A stretch of DNA of 17,016 nt. It comes from Candidatus Poribacteria bacterium (GTDB lineage Bacteria; Poribacteria; DTPJ01; WJIO01). The stretch spans positions 1 through 17,016 of the forward strand of contig WJIO01000386.1 of the NCBI GenBank assembly GCA_014730235.1. Reading direction: 5' to 3'. The position numbers were made by a program, and so were the translations under genes. A model generated the notes under the pieces. The model searched no databases. It was not told the DNA's origin and saw nothing but the letters and a program-made list of their open reading frames with translations. Each line of letters starts with the position of its first letter. Position 1 is the stretch's first letter. Shown here in pieces: positions 1 through 8,320 of the stretch.

Positions 1-1
1 C

Positions 2-385
2 ACAGTAACAGCGCAGGAAGTCCAGGACATAAGCGGAGTGGGGATTTCCAGAGATAAAAATTCAGCAGCTTTCATAGTTCCTGAACAATATATTCAGAAG
101 TGGAATGATCTAAAAAATCTGGTAGTTTATCCCAATCCTGTTATTACCGGTTCCAGGCATTACGGTCAGATTAATTTTGATAAACTTCCGTCGGGAACAA
201 AGATTAAAATCTACGATTGTAATGGTAACATAATGCGTATACTGGATACAGTAGAGGAAAATTGCAGCAAAAAAATATGGTATCTTGATAACGATAGTTA
301 CCAGAAGTTGTCCAGTGGGATTTATGTCTATGTAGTAGAATACAAAGGTCACAGAAGAACTGGTAAAATAGCCCTGGTCAGATAA
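2..385 (+). CDS. Partial 3' end of a secreted protein with T9SS type A-like C-terminal sorting domain
   Basis: The reading frame is open to the left edge of the window, so only the last 127 residues of a longer protein are seen. A GTG at 38 is an in-frame internal codon, not a convincing start. The final ~85 residues have the pattern of a type A sorting domain: YPNP motif, then a short beta strand ending in LPSGTKIKIYD, a GN turn, LSSGIYVYVVE, and a terminal GKIALVR. In families of this type the domain directs export through the type IX system and is removed or anchored at the cell surface. The body of the protein, and therefore its activity, lies outside the window. A FlgD-like fold gives a similar pattern, so the T9SS assignment is by motif only. 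Confidence 0.75.
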   Translation, partial: TVTAQEVQDISGVGISRDKNSAAFIVPEQYIQKWNDLKNLVVYPNPVITGSRHYGQINFDKLPSGTKIKIYDCNGNIMRILDTVEENCSKKIWYLDNDSYQKLSSGIYVYVVEYKGHRRTGKIALVR

Positions 386-391
386 GTATCT

Positions 392-420
392 TTGACAGCA
401 AAACTCCTGTATGTTATTAT
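392..420 (+). promoter_or_regulatory. Sigma70-type promoter for the UPF0182 gene
   Basis: A perfect -35 box TTGACA (392-397) is followed by a 17-nt spacer and the -10 box TATTAT (415-420), which has an extended TGT just upstream (412-414). It lies in the 75-nt gap after the T9SS-type gene. Transcription would start near 427, giving a leader of about 34 nt with a good Shine-Dalgarno sequence (GAGGA at 451-455) before the ATG at 461. This is inferred from consensus only. Confidence 0.65.
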
Positions 421-460
421 ATATTTGTAATACCTGAAACACACTTAATCGAGGAAAGAT

Positions 461-3409
461 ATGAGAGCCGATCTGTTTTTGGCATCATTGCTATTAATAT
501 TATCAGTGCTTATAATTTCAAGCGCTTTAGGCTTCGGTATCTATTTTATCGTAAATGGCTATCGTAGAAAGCTTAAAGAAACCAGGATCAAAGGCTGGCT
601 TATAATCATATTTGGCGGCGTACCGGGTTTTCTTGTATTCTGGCCCAGTCTGGCTTATATGTATGTAGAAGGGCTTTGGTTTGGCGAAATGGGTTATTCA
701 TCCGTATTCTGGAAGATGGTAAACACCCCCTGGTGGCTTTTCTTTAAATACGGCATGATTGCCGCTGCCTTCCTTAGTGCTAACTTTATTCTCGCCCAGA
801 GGCTTTGCCCGATCCCCGGAGGGTTTAAAAGATGGGCTACAGGTAAAACCGGATCTGTTTATAATACCATGATACTGGTAATAGTTCTTGTCTCTATTGT
901 TATGGGTAGTGTAATGATCCCCATGTGGGATGAATTCCTGCGGTATGAAGAGCGAGAGCCGTATACTGATATTAACCCCACTTATGAAAAACGCGAAATA
1001 ATCCGGGATCCCCAGTTTGGTAAGGATGTATCATATTATCTCTTTTCTCTGCCAGTTTACAATATTTCTACAATCTGGGTAAAGGGCCTGCTGTGGGTAA
1101 CTATGATATGTATGCTCATACTGTATAACTTTTACCGGAACCGGGATGCCCAGAGCAGAGCAAATGTCATAAAAAGAGGTATATTCCACCTATCAGCACT
1201 ATGGTTGCTTATACTGGTTTCATCCATACTGCGGAGCATCGTTAATATCCACAGGCTGGTATATTCCCAGCGCGGTACAGTTCTGGGAGCAGGATTTACA
1301 GATGTAAAAGTCCAGATACCGGTTTATAAGATATATATAGGCATAATCATAGCGATAGGTATTGCTGTTATTGTAAATGCCTTCTTAAAAAAGCGCTCTA
1401 TTGTTACCATATCAATAGCCATATGGGTTGCCAGCTACGGTCTGATGGTATGGGCTTTTCCCAATATATACCAGTATATATGGGTAAGCCCAAACGAATC
1501 TAACTGGGAGCGGGATTATATCGCCCGTAATATAAATTATACCCGTATTGCCTACGATTTACACAGAGCAAAAATCAGTGAGATAACACCGGAAGTAGCA
1601 ACTCTCCAGAAAGTCAGAAGTTATCCCGATACTTTAAAAAATGTCCAGCTCTGGGACAGGAGAACAGTAAGGGATACTCTAAGCCAGATACAGGTTTTCC
1701 GACCTTTCTATGTCTTTCATAATGTAGATGCAGACCGTTATCATCTTACAAACCCATCCACAGGAGAACCAGAATACCGTCAGGTGATGATCTCTGCCCG
1801 GGAGTTAGACAGCCGAAGGCTTCCATCCCGAACATGGGTTACCTTAAGGCTAATATATACCCATGGTTATGGAGTATGTCTGGGGCCTGTTAATCAATTT
1901 ACCAACGAAGGACTTCCTTATCTATGGGTAAAGGGAATCCCCCCGGAAATATCTTACCCCGAATTTAACATAACCAGACCTGAAATATACTACGGTGAAG
2001 TCTCAAATGATTACGTTTTCGTCAATACCAAGCAACTGGAATTTGACCATCCGGAAATGCGTGGGCCTGACGAAGCCGAAGACCGATATACCACTTATGA
2101 AGGAGAAGGCGGAGTTCAATTAAAATCCTTCTTCAGACGTGTTCTAATGGCCCTGAGGTTCTGGGATTTCAGAATTGTTACATCGGAAAACCTAGAAACT
2201 GAAAGCAGAATAATGTTCCACAGGCAGGTAGAAAGACGCTCAATAAATATAGCTCCTTTTCTGTATTATGACAAAGACCCTTATGTAGTAATCGGTGACT
2301 CAGGTAAACTCTGGTGGGTAATTGATGCCTATGTAACCAGCAAGTATTTCCCCTATTCAGAGACATATAAAAGCACTCTGGGAACTATAAACTACATCAG
2401 AAATCCCCTGAAAGCCGTTATAGACGCATACAGTGGTCAGGTAAATTATTATATATGGGACGAAAATGAAGTAGTAAATAGAATATACAGACGAATTTTC
2501 CCCAGTTTATTCAAAGGCAGAAAGGATATGCCTGACGGACTGGACAGGCACAACCGTTACCCTGATGACCTCACCCAGATACAGGCGGAAATGTATGCCA
2601 GCTATCATATGCGTGATCCCCAGACATTTTACGCCAGAGGTGATCAATGGGAGCTTCCATACGAAGTCTATCACCAGAACCGGGAACAGCCTATGGTTCC
2701 ACTTTATGTTATGATTCGTTTACCCGATGGTCAGGATGAGGAATTTGTCAGCATAATGCCCTTTACTCCTTATCCAACAAAGGACAGACCCAACATGGTG
2801 GCCTGGATGACCGTTAGAAATGATGAGCCATCTTATGGTGAAATAATGGTATACGCATTTCCCAAGGGGCAGACTGTGCCCGGTCCTGCTCAGATCGAGT
2901 CAAGGATTGACACAAATCCGGAAATATCCCCAAACCTTACCTTATGGAACGAGGGAGGATCAAAAGTGATCAGGGGAAACCTGCTTACCATACCCGTTGG
3001 CAACGCACTGTTTTACGTAGAACCCCTGTATCTACAGGATGAGTCTATTAAGATGCCTTTGCTCAGACAGGTAATAGTCGCTGCCGGAGATGAAGTGGCC
3101 TGGGCAAATAACTTCGATATGGCTATACGAAAAGTCTTTGAAGTAGGGGAGCGAATAGAAGTGGCTTCAGAGTCAGAGCAGACGGAAGAGGCTGAATGGG
3201 TGCCGCGCTCATTGGTGGATATTATAGATTCAGCAAAGACTAATTATTCTGATTACAAAACACAATTACAAAGCGGAAACCAGATCGAAGCAACAAAATA
3301 CCTGGAAGCCCTGGGTAAGAATCTAAGGGAAATGGAAAGATACAAAAAACTTTTAAGTCGAAATCAAGCTGATATTCTGGAGGCTTTGATAAAGAATCTA
3401 CCCGAATAA
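461..3409 (+). CDS. UPF0182 family large integral membrane protein
   Basis: This is a 982-residue protein of the UPF0182 (COG1615) family, whose function is unknown. The ATG follows GAGGAAAG by a normal distance. The N-terminal third holds about seven to eight hydrophobic segments (roughly residues 5-31, 46-69, 92-113, 135-156, 205-225, 242-263, 290-308 and 315-334). After that comes a large soluble region, probably extracytoplasmic. Family-like stretches include GAGFTDVKVQIP (276-287) and NESNWERDYIARNINYTRIAY (345-365). The C-terminal ~60 residues are charged and helical, as is common in the family. The length is normal (900-1000 aa) and no frame damage is visible. It has its own promoter and does not form an obvious operon with the UbiB-like gene 308 nt downstream. 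The family assignment is confident; the function is not known. Confidence 0.92.
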   Translation: MRADLFLASLLLILSVLIISSALGFGIYFIVNGYRRKLKETRIKGWLIIIFGGVPGFLVFWPSLAYMYVEGLWFGEMGYSSVFWKMVNTPWWLFFKYGMIAAAFLSANFILAQRLCPIPGGFKRWATGKTGSVYNTMILVIVLVSIVMGSVMIPMWDEFLRYEEREPYTDINPTYEKREIIRDPQFGKDVSYYLFSLPVYNISTIWVKGLLWVTMICMLILYNFYRNRDAQSRANVIKRGIFHLSALWLLILVSSILRSIVNIHRLVYSQRGTVLGAGFTDVKVQIPVYKIYIGIIIAIGIAVIVNAFLKKRSIVTISIAIWVASYGLMVWAFPNIYQYIWVSPNESNWERDYIARNINYTRIAYDLHRAKISEITPEVATLQKVRSYPDTLKNVQLWDRRTVRDTLSQIQVFRPFYVFHNVDADRYHLTNPSTGEPEYRQVMISARELDSRRLPSRTWVTLRLIYTHGYGVCLGPVNQFTNEGLPYLWVKGIPPEISYPEFNITRPEIYYGEVSNDYVFVNTKQLEFDHPEMRGPDEAEDRYTTYEGEGGVQLKSFFRRVLMALRFWDFRIVTSENLETESRIMFHRQVERRSINIAPFLYYDKDPYVVIGDSGKLWWVIDAYVTSKYFPYSETYKSTLGTINYIRNPLKAVIDAYSGQVNYYIWDENEVVNRIYRRIFPSLFKGRKDMPDGLDRHNRYPDDLTQIQAEMYASYHMRDPQTFYARGDQWELPYEVYHQNREQPMVPLYVMIRLPDGQDEEFVSIMPFTPYPTKDRPNMVAWMTVRNDEPSYGEIMVYAFPKGQTVPGPAQIESRIDTNPEISPNLTLWNEGGSKVIRGNLLTIPVGNALFYVEPLYLQDESIKMPLLRQVIVAAGDEVAWANNFDMAIRKVFEVGERIEVASESEQTEEAEWVPRSLVDIIDSAKTNYSDYKTQLQSGNQIEATKYLEALGKNLREMERYKKLLSRNQADILEALIKNLPE

Positions 3410-3426
3410 TAATAGAACAGATAAAT

Positions 3427-3569
3427 GTAATCGTTAAAAAATTAAAGATATATTCAGAAAAACAGTTTCATAGTAATGGTAAACTACAAGACTTGTCATT
3501 ACTGCTTTCGCAGGAATGACAAAAATTTATGCTTATTTTTTTATAAAAACTTCATTTTTTAACGATTAC
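3427..3569 (+). mobile_element. MITE-like element, copy 1 (143 bp)
   Basis: The element begins GTAATCGTTAAAAAAT and ends with its exact reverse complement (16 bp, 3554-3569). It contains no coding frame. A 30-nt hairpin lies inside at 3493-3522. It is flanked by TAAAT on both sides (3422-3426 and 3570-3574), a possible 5-bp target duplication, although AT-rich flanks make this weak. It is the most diverged of the three copies and is 18 bp longer to the right of the hairpin. With 3570-3717 it makes up the 308-nt gap between the UPF0182 and UbiB-like genes. Confidence 0.75.
3493..3522 (+). terminator. Hairpin inside MITE copy 1, possible terminator for the UPF0182 gene
   Basis: A 13-bp stem with one mismatch (TTGTCATTACTGC against GCAGGAATGACAA) closes a TTTC loop. 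A run of T residues follows about 13 nt later (3536-3542), further away than in a classical intrinsic terminator. It is the only strong hairpin downstream of the UPF0182 stop, so the element may supply the 3' end of that transcript. This is inference from structure. Confidence 0.35.
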
Positions 3570-3630
3570 TAAATATTAAGTTTCTTCTGGATTTAGTGTG
3601 GCAACAATTTGGAAATTCTCTTAGCTTGCT

Positions 3631-3650
3631 ATTCCTGCGAAAGTAGAAAT
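3631..3650. repeat. Solo degenerate copy of the 20-bp palindromic repeat
   Basis: This 20-mer, ATTCCTGCGAAAGTAGAAAT, differs at 2 of 20 positions from ATTCCTGCGAAAGCAGGAAT, the unit that forms each arm of the long hairpin in MITE copy 3. It stands alone, outside any copy of the element. The flanking GCT/AGC (3628-3630 and 3651-3653) lengthens its stem. It sits 68 bp upstream of the UbiB-like start codon. The rest of 3570-3717 shows no gene and no convincing promoter. Confidence 0.6.
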
Positions 3651-3717
3651 AGCAGCATATTGAAGTTTCATTATTATCCAAATTAAAACCGGAAGACTCA
3701 CAGGATATAAATAAAAA

Positions 3718-5379
3718 ATGAGACTATGGATACGTTTCAGAACATTTAAAAGATACCGCCAGATATTAAACGTTCTGGTCAAGAATGGTTTTGGCGGATT
3801 ACTGGAAGCTCTGAAACTGAAAAGAAGCTACAGGCGTAAAAGACAACCAAAAGACCAGGTTCCATCTCCCAGGGCTAAAAGACTTCGGCTGGTTCTGGAA
3901 GAACTTGGTCCTACCTTTATCAAGATGGGACAGATGTTAAGCACCAGGCCTGATATTGTTCCAGCGGATATTTACGACGAACTCCAGAAGCTACAGGATC
4001 AGGTTCCTCCCGTTGAAGTATCAGAAATTATATCTGAAATTGAGTCAGAACTTAAAACCACTATGGATTCTATATTTGAAGAATTTGACCAAAACCCTTT
4101 GGCTGCTGCATCCATCGGTCAGGTTCATAAGGCTGTTTTAAAAGACGGTAGAAAAGTTGCGGTTAAAGTCCAGCGTCCTGAAATATGGAAGATGGTAGAA
4201 GAGGATATAGAAATATTAAAAACTCTGGCAGAACTCGCAGAAAGGCATATACCAGAGGCAAAATTCTATAGTCCTGTATCCGTTGTAAAAGAGTTTGCAA
4301 AGTCAATCCGTCAGGAGATGGACTATACTCTGGAAGCCCGAAATATGGAGAGGTTCGCTAAAAATTTTGTTGGTGATGAATCAGTACATATACCAAAAGT
4401 CTATTGGGAATTCAGTACACGCCATATATTGACAATGGAGCTAATAAAAGGCACAAAAGTCAGTCATGTGGAAGAATTGAAAAGACTTGGGATTAATACC
4501 AAGGATGTAGCCAGAAGAGGGGCAAAGGCATATCTTAAGCAGATACTAATTCACCGCTTTTTTCATGGTGATCCTCACCCGGGTAATCTCATTGTCATGC
4601 AAAACGGAACTATAGGCTTTCTGGATTTTGGCATAGTTGGGCGATTAAGCCCTGAAATTGTAACCCATCTTAATAACATGCTGATCGCAATTGTCAGAGA
4701 GGATTCCTACAGAACTACAGAGGAGCTTATCAAACTCAGCGTAGTTGACGAAGATGTGGAAATGGAGGAGTTAAGGTTTGATCTGGCTGAACTGGTGGAT
4801 AAATATTACGATGTCTCTTTGAACCAGTTTCAGATGGGTGATATGATGCGGGAGTTAATGGAAATATCAGCCAGATACAGGATCAAGATAAATAGACAGC
4901 TTAATTTACTGGGAAAAGTTCTGGCCGGAGTGGAAGGTATAGGGCGTCAGTTGGACCCGGATTTTAATCTTTTACCTATAATTGAGCCCTTTGCAAAACG
5001 TCTGATAGCTCAAAAGATGTCACCCAAAGAAATACTGGACAAAACTTCCCAGATGGCAAAGGATTATGCCGATTTTATCTCAGCTTTGCCAAGAGATTTA
5101 AAAGTCGCTCTGGAGAAGGCCAAAAATGGTAAACTAAGAATAGAATTTAAACATATAGGCCTGGAAAATTTTACACCCGAACTGGAAAGATCAACAAGCC
5201 GATTGGCCTTCGCCATGATAATCGCTGCCCTTGTGGTAAGCTCAGCCTTGATTGTCAGGTCTGACATCAAGCCGGTAATACTTGGTGTTCCGGTTATTGG
5301 TATTTTGGGGTATTTAATTGCCGCTGTGTCGGGTATATGGTTATTAATCGTAATTATAAGAAACAGAACCCTCAGGTAA
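3718..5379 (+). CDS. ubiB: ABC1/UbiB-family atypical protein kinase-like protein (AarF/ADCK type)
   Basis: A 553-residue member of the ABC1 (UbiB/AarF/COQ8) family. In other bacteria these proteins support ubiquinone or other isoprenoid-lipid synthesis at the membrane as ATPases rather than normal kinases. The hallmark KxGQ motif is at K69-Q72. The Ala-rich loop AAAS is at 129-132, the catalytic-type lysine in VAVKVQRP is K150, the catalytic loop HGDPHPGNL has D285 and N290, and the metal-binding DFG is 303-305. Two C-terminal membrane segments lie near 495-517 and 522-548, as in UbiB. All key residues are present, so it should be active. It stands alone on this strand: no other quinone gene is in the window, and its stop codon lies 8 nt from the convergent gene's stop. 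The symbol reflects family only; the quinone link is inferred. Confidence 0.88.
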   Translation: MRLWIRFRTFKRYRQILNVLVKNGFGGLLEALKLKRSYRRKRQPKDQVPSPRAKRLRLVLEELGPTFIKMGQMLSTRPDIVPADIYDELQKLQDQVPPVEVSEIISEIESELKTTMDSIFEEFDQNPLAAASIGQVHKAVLKDGRKVAVKVQRPEIWKMVEEDIEILKTLAELAERHIPEAKFYSPVSVVKEFAKSIRQEMDYTLEARNMERFAKNFVGDESVHIPKVYWEFSTRHILTMELIKGTKVSHVEELKRLGINTKDVARRGAKAYLKQILIHRFFHGDPHPGNLIVMQNGTIGFLDFGIVGRLSPEIVTHLNNMLIAIVREDSYRTTEELIKLSVVDEDVEMEELRFDLAELVDKYYDVSLNQFQMGDMMRELMEISARYRIKINRQLNLLGKVLAGVEGIGRQLDPDFNLLPIIEPFAKRLIAQKMSPKEILDKTSQMAKDYADFISALPRDLKVALEKAKNGKLRIEFKHIGLENFTPELERSTSRLAFAMIIAALVVSSALIVRSDIKPVILGVPVIGILGYLIAAVSGIWLLIVIIRNRTLR

Positions 5380-5387
5380 AGAAAACT

Positions 5388-5750
5388 TCAAGTCTTACGA
5401 TCTTGCAGGATTTTATCGATCTCATCCCGTATAACTTTAAGCTCTTCTACAGAGCACAAAGACAGGCCTTTTCTTATTTGCGTGTAACTAAGAGAATGTT
5501 TATGCTGAGAAGTATCCTTTGCTGAAGTTGGAGAAAAAACAGAATTGATAAAGCGTTTTATTCCGGTTTCCAGAACTTCCAGAGTCTCTATAACAGCATC
5601 AGCAGCTTTATCCGACTTACTTCGATTCTCCTGCATATTATCAAAAAGCCTGTCAGCCTGGTTTAACCTATCCTCAATACGCTCCATACGCTTTCTGAAC
5701 TCAGTAATACTTTCCGATGGCTTTGGTTCCTCTTCCCTGAAGTTTTTCAT
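5388..5750 (-). CDS. Small coiled-coil protein of unknown function
   Basis: A 120-residue hydrophilic protein that I do not recognise. Residues ~14-45 and ~47-70 are rich in Glu, Arg and Leu with heptad-like spacing (for example MERIEDRLNQADRLFDNM), predicting a coiled coil. A low-complexity linker (~72-88) and a short second helix (~102-117) follow. There is no signal peptide or membrane segment. The ATG at 5750 is preceded by an AGGA-type ribosome site about 10 nt upstream. It converges with the UbiB-like gene with only 8 nt between the stop codons. A phasin-like granule protein or a small structural protein are possibilities, but no diagnostic motif is seen. The coding potential is supported by the clean frame and ribosome site only. 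Confidence 0.6.
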   Translation of the reverse strand: MKNFREEEPKPSESITEFRKRMERIEDRLNQADRLFDNMQENRSKSDKAADAVIETLEVLETGIKRFINSVFSPTSAKDTSQHKHSLSYTQIRKGLSLCSVEELKVIRDEIDKILQDRKT

Positions 5751-5812
5751 GTAATTTATTCCTGAGCTTTATTTATTTTTGTAGTTAAGGTAAGCTGAAA
5801 ATAATATACCAG

Positions 5813-5844
5813 AGGAGAGAATTTATGTCAATGAGAATTCTCCT
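5813..5844 (-). terminator. Possible terminator after the radical SAM gene
   Basis: Read on the minus strand just past the stop at 5864, AGGAGAATTCT is followed by an imperfect complement ending in TCTCCT. This gives a stem of about nine pairs with a 2-nt bulge, and an AT-rich TATTATTTT stretch lies about 7 nt beyond. It is weak but is the only hairpin in the 113-nt gap 5751-5863. Confidence 0.3.
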
Positions 5845-5863
5845 GCTGAATTAACCATTATAG

Positions 5864-7027
5864 CTAATTCCATATACCGGAAATTTCTTCACCGCAGTAT
5901 TTACATCTGCCGTCTACCAGGTCATTTTGCCGGATGAAATAACGAACTCGTTTTATCACAAGTTCACCGCAGATAGGGCAGTATGTGCTTTCTCCCTCGT
6001 CACCGGCCACATTACCTATGTAGACGTAATTAAGACCTATATCCATAGCCATCTTTCGTGTATCGGTGAGTTTTTTCGGGTCTGTAGGTGGGAGATTCCT
6101 GAGTTGATACATGGGATAAAACCTTGAGAAATGCAACGGAACGTCAGGTCCTAAGTTTTCATACACCCATTTTGCTGTATCCTTCAACTCCTGTTCGCTG
6201 TCGTTTAGTGTGGGAACCACTAGATAGACTATCTCATACCACACCCCTGAATCTCTGAGTATCTTCAATGTATCCAGAACAGGCTGTAACTCGCCTTCGC
6301 AAACATCGTTGTAAAATTTATTACGAAGGGATTTCAGATCGATTTTAACAGCATCAACATTCTCACAGAGCATTTCCAAAGGTTCGGGATTAATATAACC
6401 GGCTGATATAACCGCGCTCTTAAGGCCAGCTTTCCTTGCCTGTTTTGAAGTGTCTAACATGTATTCATAAAAGACCGTAGGCTCTGTATAAGTATATGCA
6501 ATTGACTTGCAGTTATTGTCTTTGGCAGTAGCTACAATATCCGCCGGTGGTAACTGGAAATTTTTGGTTTCTTCCGGTCGGGATTGGGATATTTCCCAAT
6601 TCTGACAGAACTTGCAGTTTAAGTTGCATCCGGCAGTGGCTATGGAAAAAGCCCATGTTCCCGGCATAAAATGAAAGAAAGGCTTTTTCTCAATAGGATC
6701 AGGATACGCGCTGCACGGATTGCCATAGACCAGCGTATAATAAACGCCGTCCCGATTTTCCCTTACGCCGCACCATCCCCTTTCCCGATCTCCTACCTCA
6801 CATTCTTTGGGACAAAGTTTACACCTGACTTCTTTTTGCCCCATATCCTCGTAAAACATGGCCTCTTTCACAAAGAAAACGTGTTCGTCATCAGATGTGG
6901 GTGCGGCTGGATTTCCTGATCGGGTAAAATACTGGGCTGATGCTTTGGATAGATCAATCCCGGTCAACAATCCTGCACATCCAGCCCCTACAAGGCCTTT
7001 GATAAAATCTCTTCTATTTATATTCAA
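5864..7027 (-). CDS. Tat-signal radical SAM protein, AmmeMemoRadiSam (AmrS-like) type
   Basis: A 387-residue radical SAM protein. The [4Fe-4S]-binding CX3CX2C motif is C134/C138/C141, within TAGCNLNCKFCQNW. An N-terminal Cys cluster (C69, C72, C76, C86) and a C-terminal zinc-ribbon-like pair of CxxC motifs (C350/C353 and C375/C378) accompany it. This layout, the NxSxR-like segment after the cluster and the YTYTEP stretch fit the AmmeMemoRadiSam system radical SAM family, related to pyruvate-formate-lyase activases. Residues 1-32 form a consensus Tat signal (RRDFIK, then a Gly/Ala-rich hydrophobic stretch). The start is TTG (7027-7025), chosen because AGGAG (7041-7037) lies 9 nt upstream and the Tat motif follows at once. 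That ribosome site overlaps the upstream DUF362 stop, so translation is probably coupled. The AMMECR1 and MEMO partners are not in the window. The substrate is unknown. Confidence 0.85.
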   Translation of the reverse strand: MNINRRDFIKGLVGAGCAGLLTGIDLSKASAQYFTRSGNPAAPTSDDEHVFFVKEAMFYEDMGQKEVRCKLCPKECEVGDRERGWCGVRENRDGVYYTLVYGNPCSAYPDPIEKKPFFHFMPGTWAFSIATAGCNLNCKFCQNWEISQSRPEETKNFQLPPADIVATAKDNNCKSIAYTYTEPTVFYEYMLDTSKQARKAGLKSAVISAGYINPEPLEMLCENVDAVKIDLKSLRNKFYNDVCEGELQPVLDTLKILRDSGVWYEIVYLVVPTLNDSEQELKDTAKWVYENLGPDVPLHFSRFYPMYQLRNLPPTDPKKLTDTRKMAMDIGLNYVYIGNVAGDEGESTYCPICGELVIKRVRYFIRQNDLVDGRCKYCGEEISGIWN

Positions 7028-7039
7028 TTATAACCACTC

Positions 7040-8107
7040 CTACAATAACTCAGGTTCTAAATTGCCGGCGTTTATCAGTTTTATGTCATCCCTCTTATCT
7101 ATGCCTAAATCATGGAAATTATCAGCCGCTATGGATATATAATCCGGCTGAATATCTGTGCCCATTAATGAATCAAATCCAGCTTCCCTGCGCTTGTTCT
7201 CTATGATTTCAAGACCTATCCTATCCAGGGCTACCGGATCCCTGGCCACCATCAATCCGCCGTAAATCCAGGTTCTGCGCGGGTTATATCCGGGTCCCAT
7301 GTCATATTGGGCCATAAGTGCATCACATACGATTAAAGGTTGTTTTTTATCCAGGCCGGATGATGAAAACAGCAGGGAGTTGACATCTGGAATATAATTA
7401 CATCCAGCCACCATCTTCTTTTCAACACTGGTGTCAAAGTGATACTTATTGGGGTTATTTATAGCTCCGAACCAGTTTTTAAGGCTTAGGGTAACTCCTG
7501 CCATAGTATGATGTTTTAAAACCGGCACATTGACAAAAGCCGTACAATGAGAAACAATCCTGCTCAGGCGGCTGGCGATAGAACCAAGCATCTTGATGTC
7601 CTTCTCATAGCCTATGGGTGGTATCGTTCCATAACACCTGGGGTCGTTATTGGCCTTTCTGTTTAGCTGAAAACCCGCACTTTCCAGGTCTCTGTCGGAT
7701 TTATCCCATATAATTATATTCTTCTCTTTAACACCGGCTGATTTTAAACCTTCCACTATAGCATAAACTATTTCAAGGCTTGAGGACATACGCCGACCAG
7801 AAAGGGTGTTTACCTTTATACCCACGATGTCATCAGACCTGAAAAGTTCTCGCCATGCATCAACAGCTTTTTTAGTTCCGGTTAATTTAATAACGCTGTC
7901 ATCCAGCATTTTACGGACAACGGCAGGATCAATTTGAAATCTTTTGTCTATCACCTTTTCATCCCGGGCTATTACAACTGATGGTTTAGTACTTTTGGCT
8001 TCTGCCGTACCCAGAATTGGCAGCGAAAATTGAGTTATACCATACAGGCTTAATCCTGCGCCTATAGACTTTTTCAAAAAATCCCTTCTGTTTTCGTCGA
8101 ATTTCAT
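7040..8107 (-). CDS. DUF362 domain protein with Tat signal
   Basis: A 355-residue DUF362 (PF04015) protein. I place the start at 8107 because the twin-arginine signal NRRDFLKKS (RR at 7-8) and hydrophobic stretch then sit at the N-terminus, with a plausible cleavage near TAEA-K (37-38). An upstream in-frame ATG at 8152 would bury the signal 15 residues in. Domain stretches include GIKVN (96-100), VNVPVLKHH (192-200), SLKNWFGAIN (208-217) and ARDPVALD (288-295). The ferredoxin-like Cys motifs that some DUF362 proteins carry are absent. The family's biochemical role is not established. It is the first gene of a two-gene operon with the radical SAM protein (12-nt gap), and both are predicted Tat substrates, which suggests one shared process at or beyond the membrane. 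Confidence 0.85.
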   Translation of the reverse strand: MKFDENRRDFLKKSIGAGLSLYGITQFSLPILGTAEAKSTKPSVVIARDEKVIDKRFQIDPAVVRKMLDDSVIKLTGTKKAVDAWRELFRSDDIVGIKVNTLSGRRMSSSLEIVYAIVEGLKSAGVKEKNIIIWDKSDRDLESAGFQLNRKANNDPRCYGTIPPIGYEKDIKMLGSIASRLSRIVSHCTAFVNVPVLKHHTMAGVTLSLKNWFGAINNPNKYHFDTSVEKKMVAGCNYIPDVNSLLFSSSGLDKKQPLIVCDALMAQYDMGPGYNPRRTWIYGGLMVARDPVALDRIGLEIIENKRREAGFDSLMGTDIQPDYISIAADNFHDLGIDKRDDIKLINAGNLEPELL

Positions 8108-8135
8108 TATAAATAAGATTCCTAAGCTAAAATAA

Positions 8136-8165
8136 GGGACAGGCCGATACATTTCAGCCTATCCC
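8136..8165 (-). promoter_or_regulatory. Leader hairpin upstream of the DUF362-radical SAM operon
   Basis: On the minus strand GGGATAGGC and GCCTGTCCC form a 9-bp stem with one mismatch around a 12-nt loop, followed directly by TTATTTTA. It ends about 29 nt upstream of the DUF362 start. The shape resembles a weak intrinsic terminator or attenuator in a 5' leader. Just upstream, AGGTAC occurs twice on the plus strand (8187-8192, 8205-8210) and TACCT at 8172-8176 could pair with either copy. I could not find a convincing promoter for this operon in 8166-8320. Confidence 0.35.
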
Positions 8166-8320
8166 AGTAATTACCTAAATACGTTGAGGTACGGATTTTT
8201 CTTTAGGTACTTTCAAAATTTACAACAGTTTTATAGTATACATATATTCCTTATCTGCTGGGAATTAAACATATATACCCTAACAGCGCAAAATAGATGC
8301 CAAAACAATTTCTAAATAAA

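Noticed and set aside
38-385. A complete 115-residue gene starting at GTG 38.
   Set aside because: The frame is open to the window edge with protein-like sequence before the GTG and no ribosome site, and the domain is a C-terminal module, so it is the end of a longer gene.
3422-3574. Firm target-site duplications for the MITE family.
   Set aside because: Copy 1 shows TAAAT, copy 2 AATAAA and copy 3 none; lengths disagree and the flanks are AT-rich, so chance matches are likely.
5064-5270. Antisense and overlapping short frames across the window.
   Set aside because: They are shadows of well-supported genes, with low-complexity or unrecognisable products and no ribosome sites of their own.
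5864-7027. Radical SAM protein as a sulfatase-maturing enzyme (anSME) serving the two sulfatase-family genes.
   Set aside because: It lacks the SPASM-domain layout of anSMEs, carries an AmrS-like Cys arrangement and a Tat signal, and is not in the sulfatase operon.
8108-8152. DUF362 protein starting at the upstream ATG at 8152.
   Set aside because: This adds 15 residues before the twin-arginine signal and uses codons lying in the leader hairpin; the ATG at 8107 places the Tat signal at the N-terminus.
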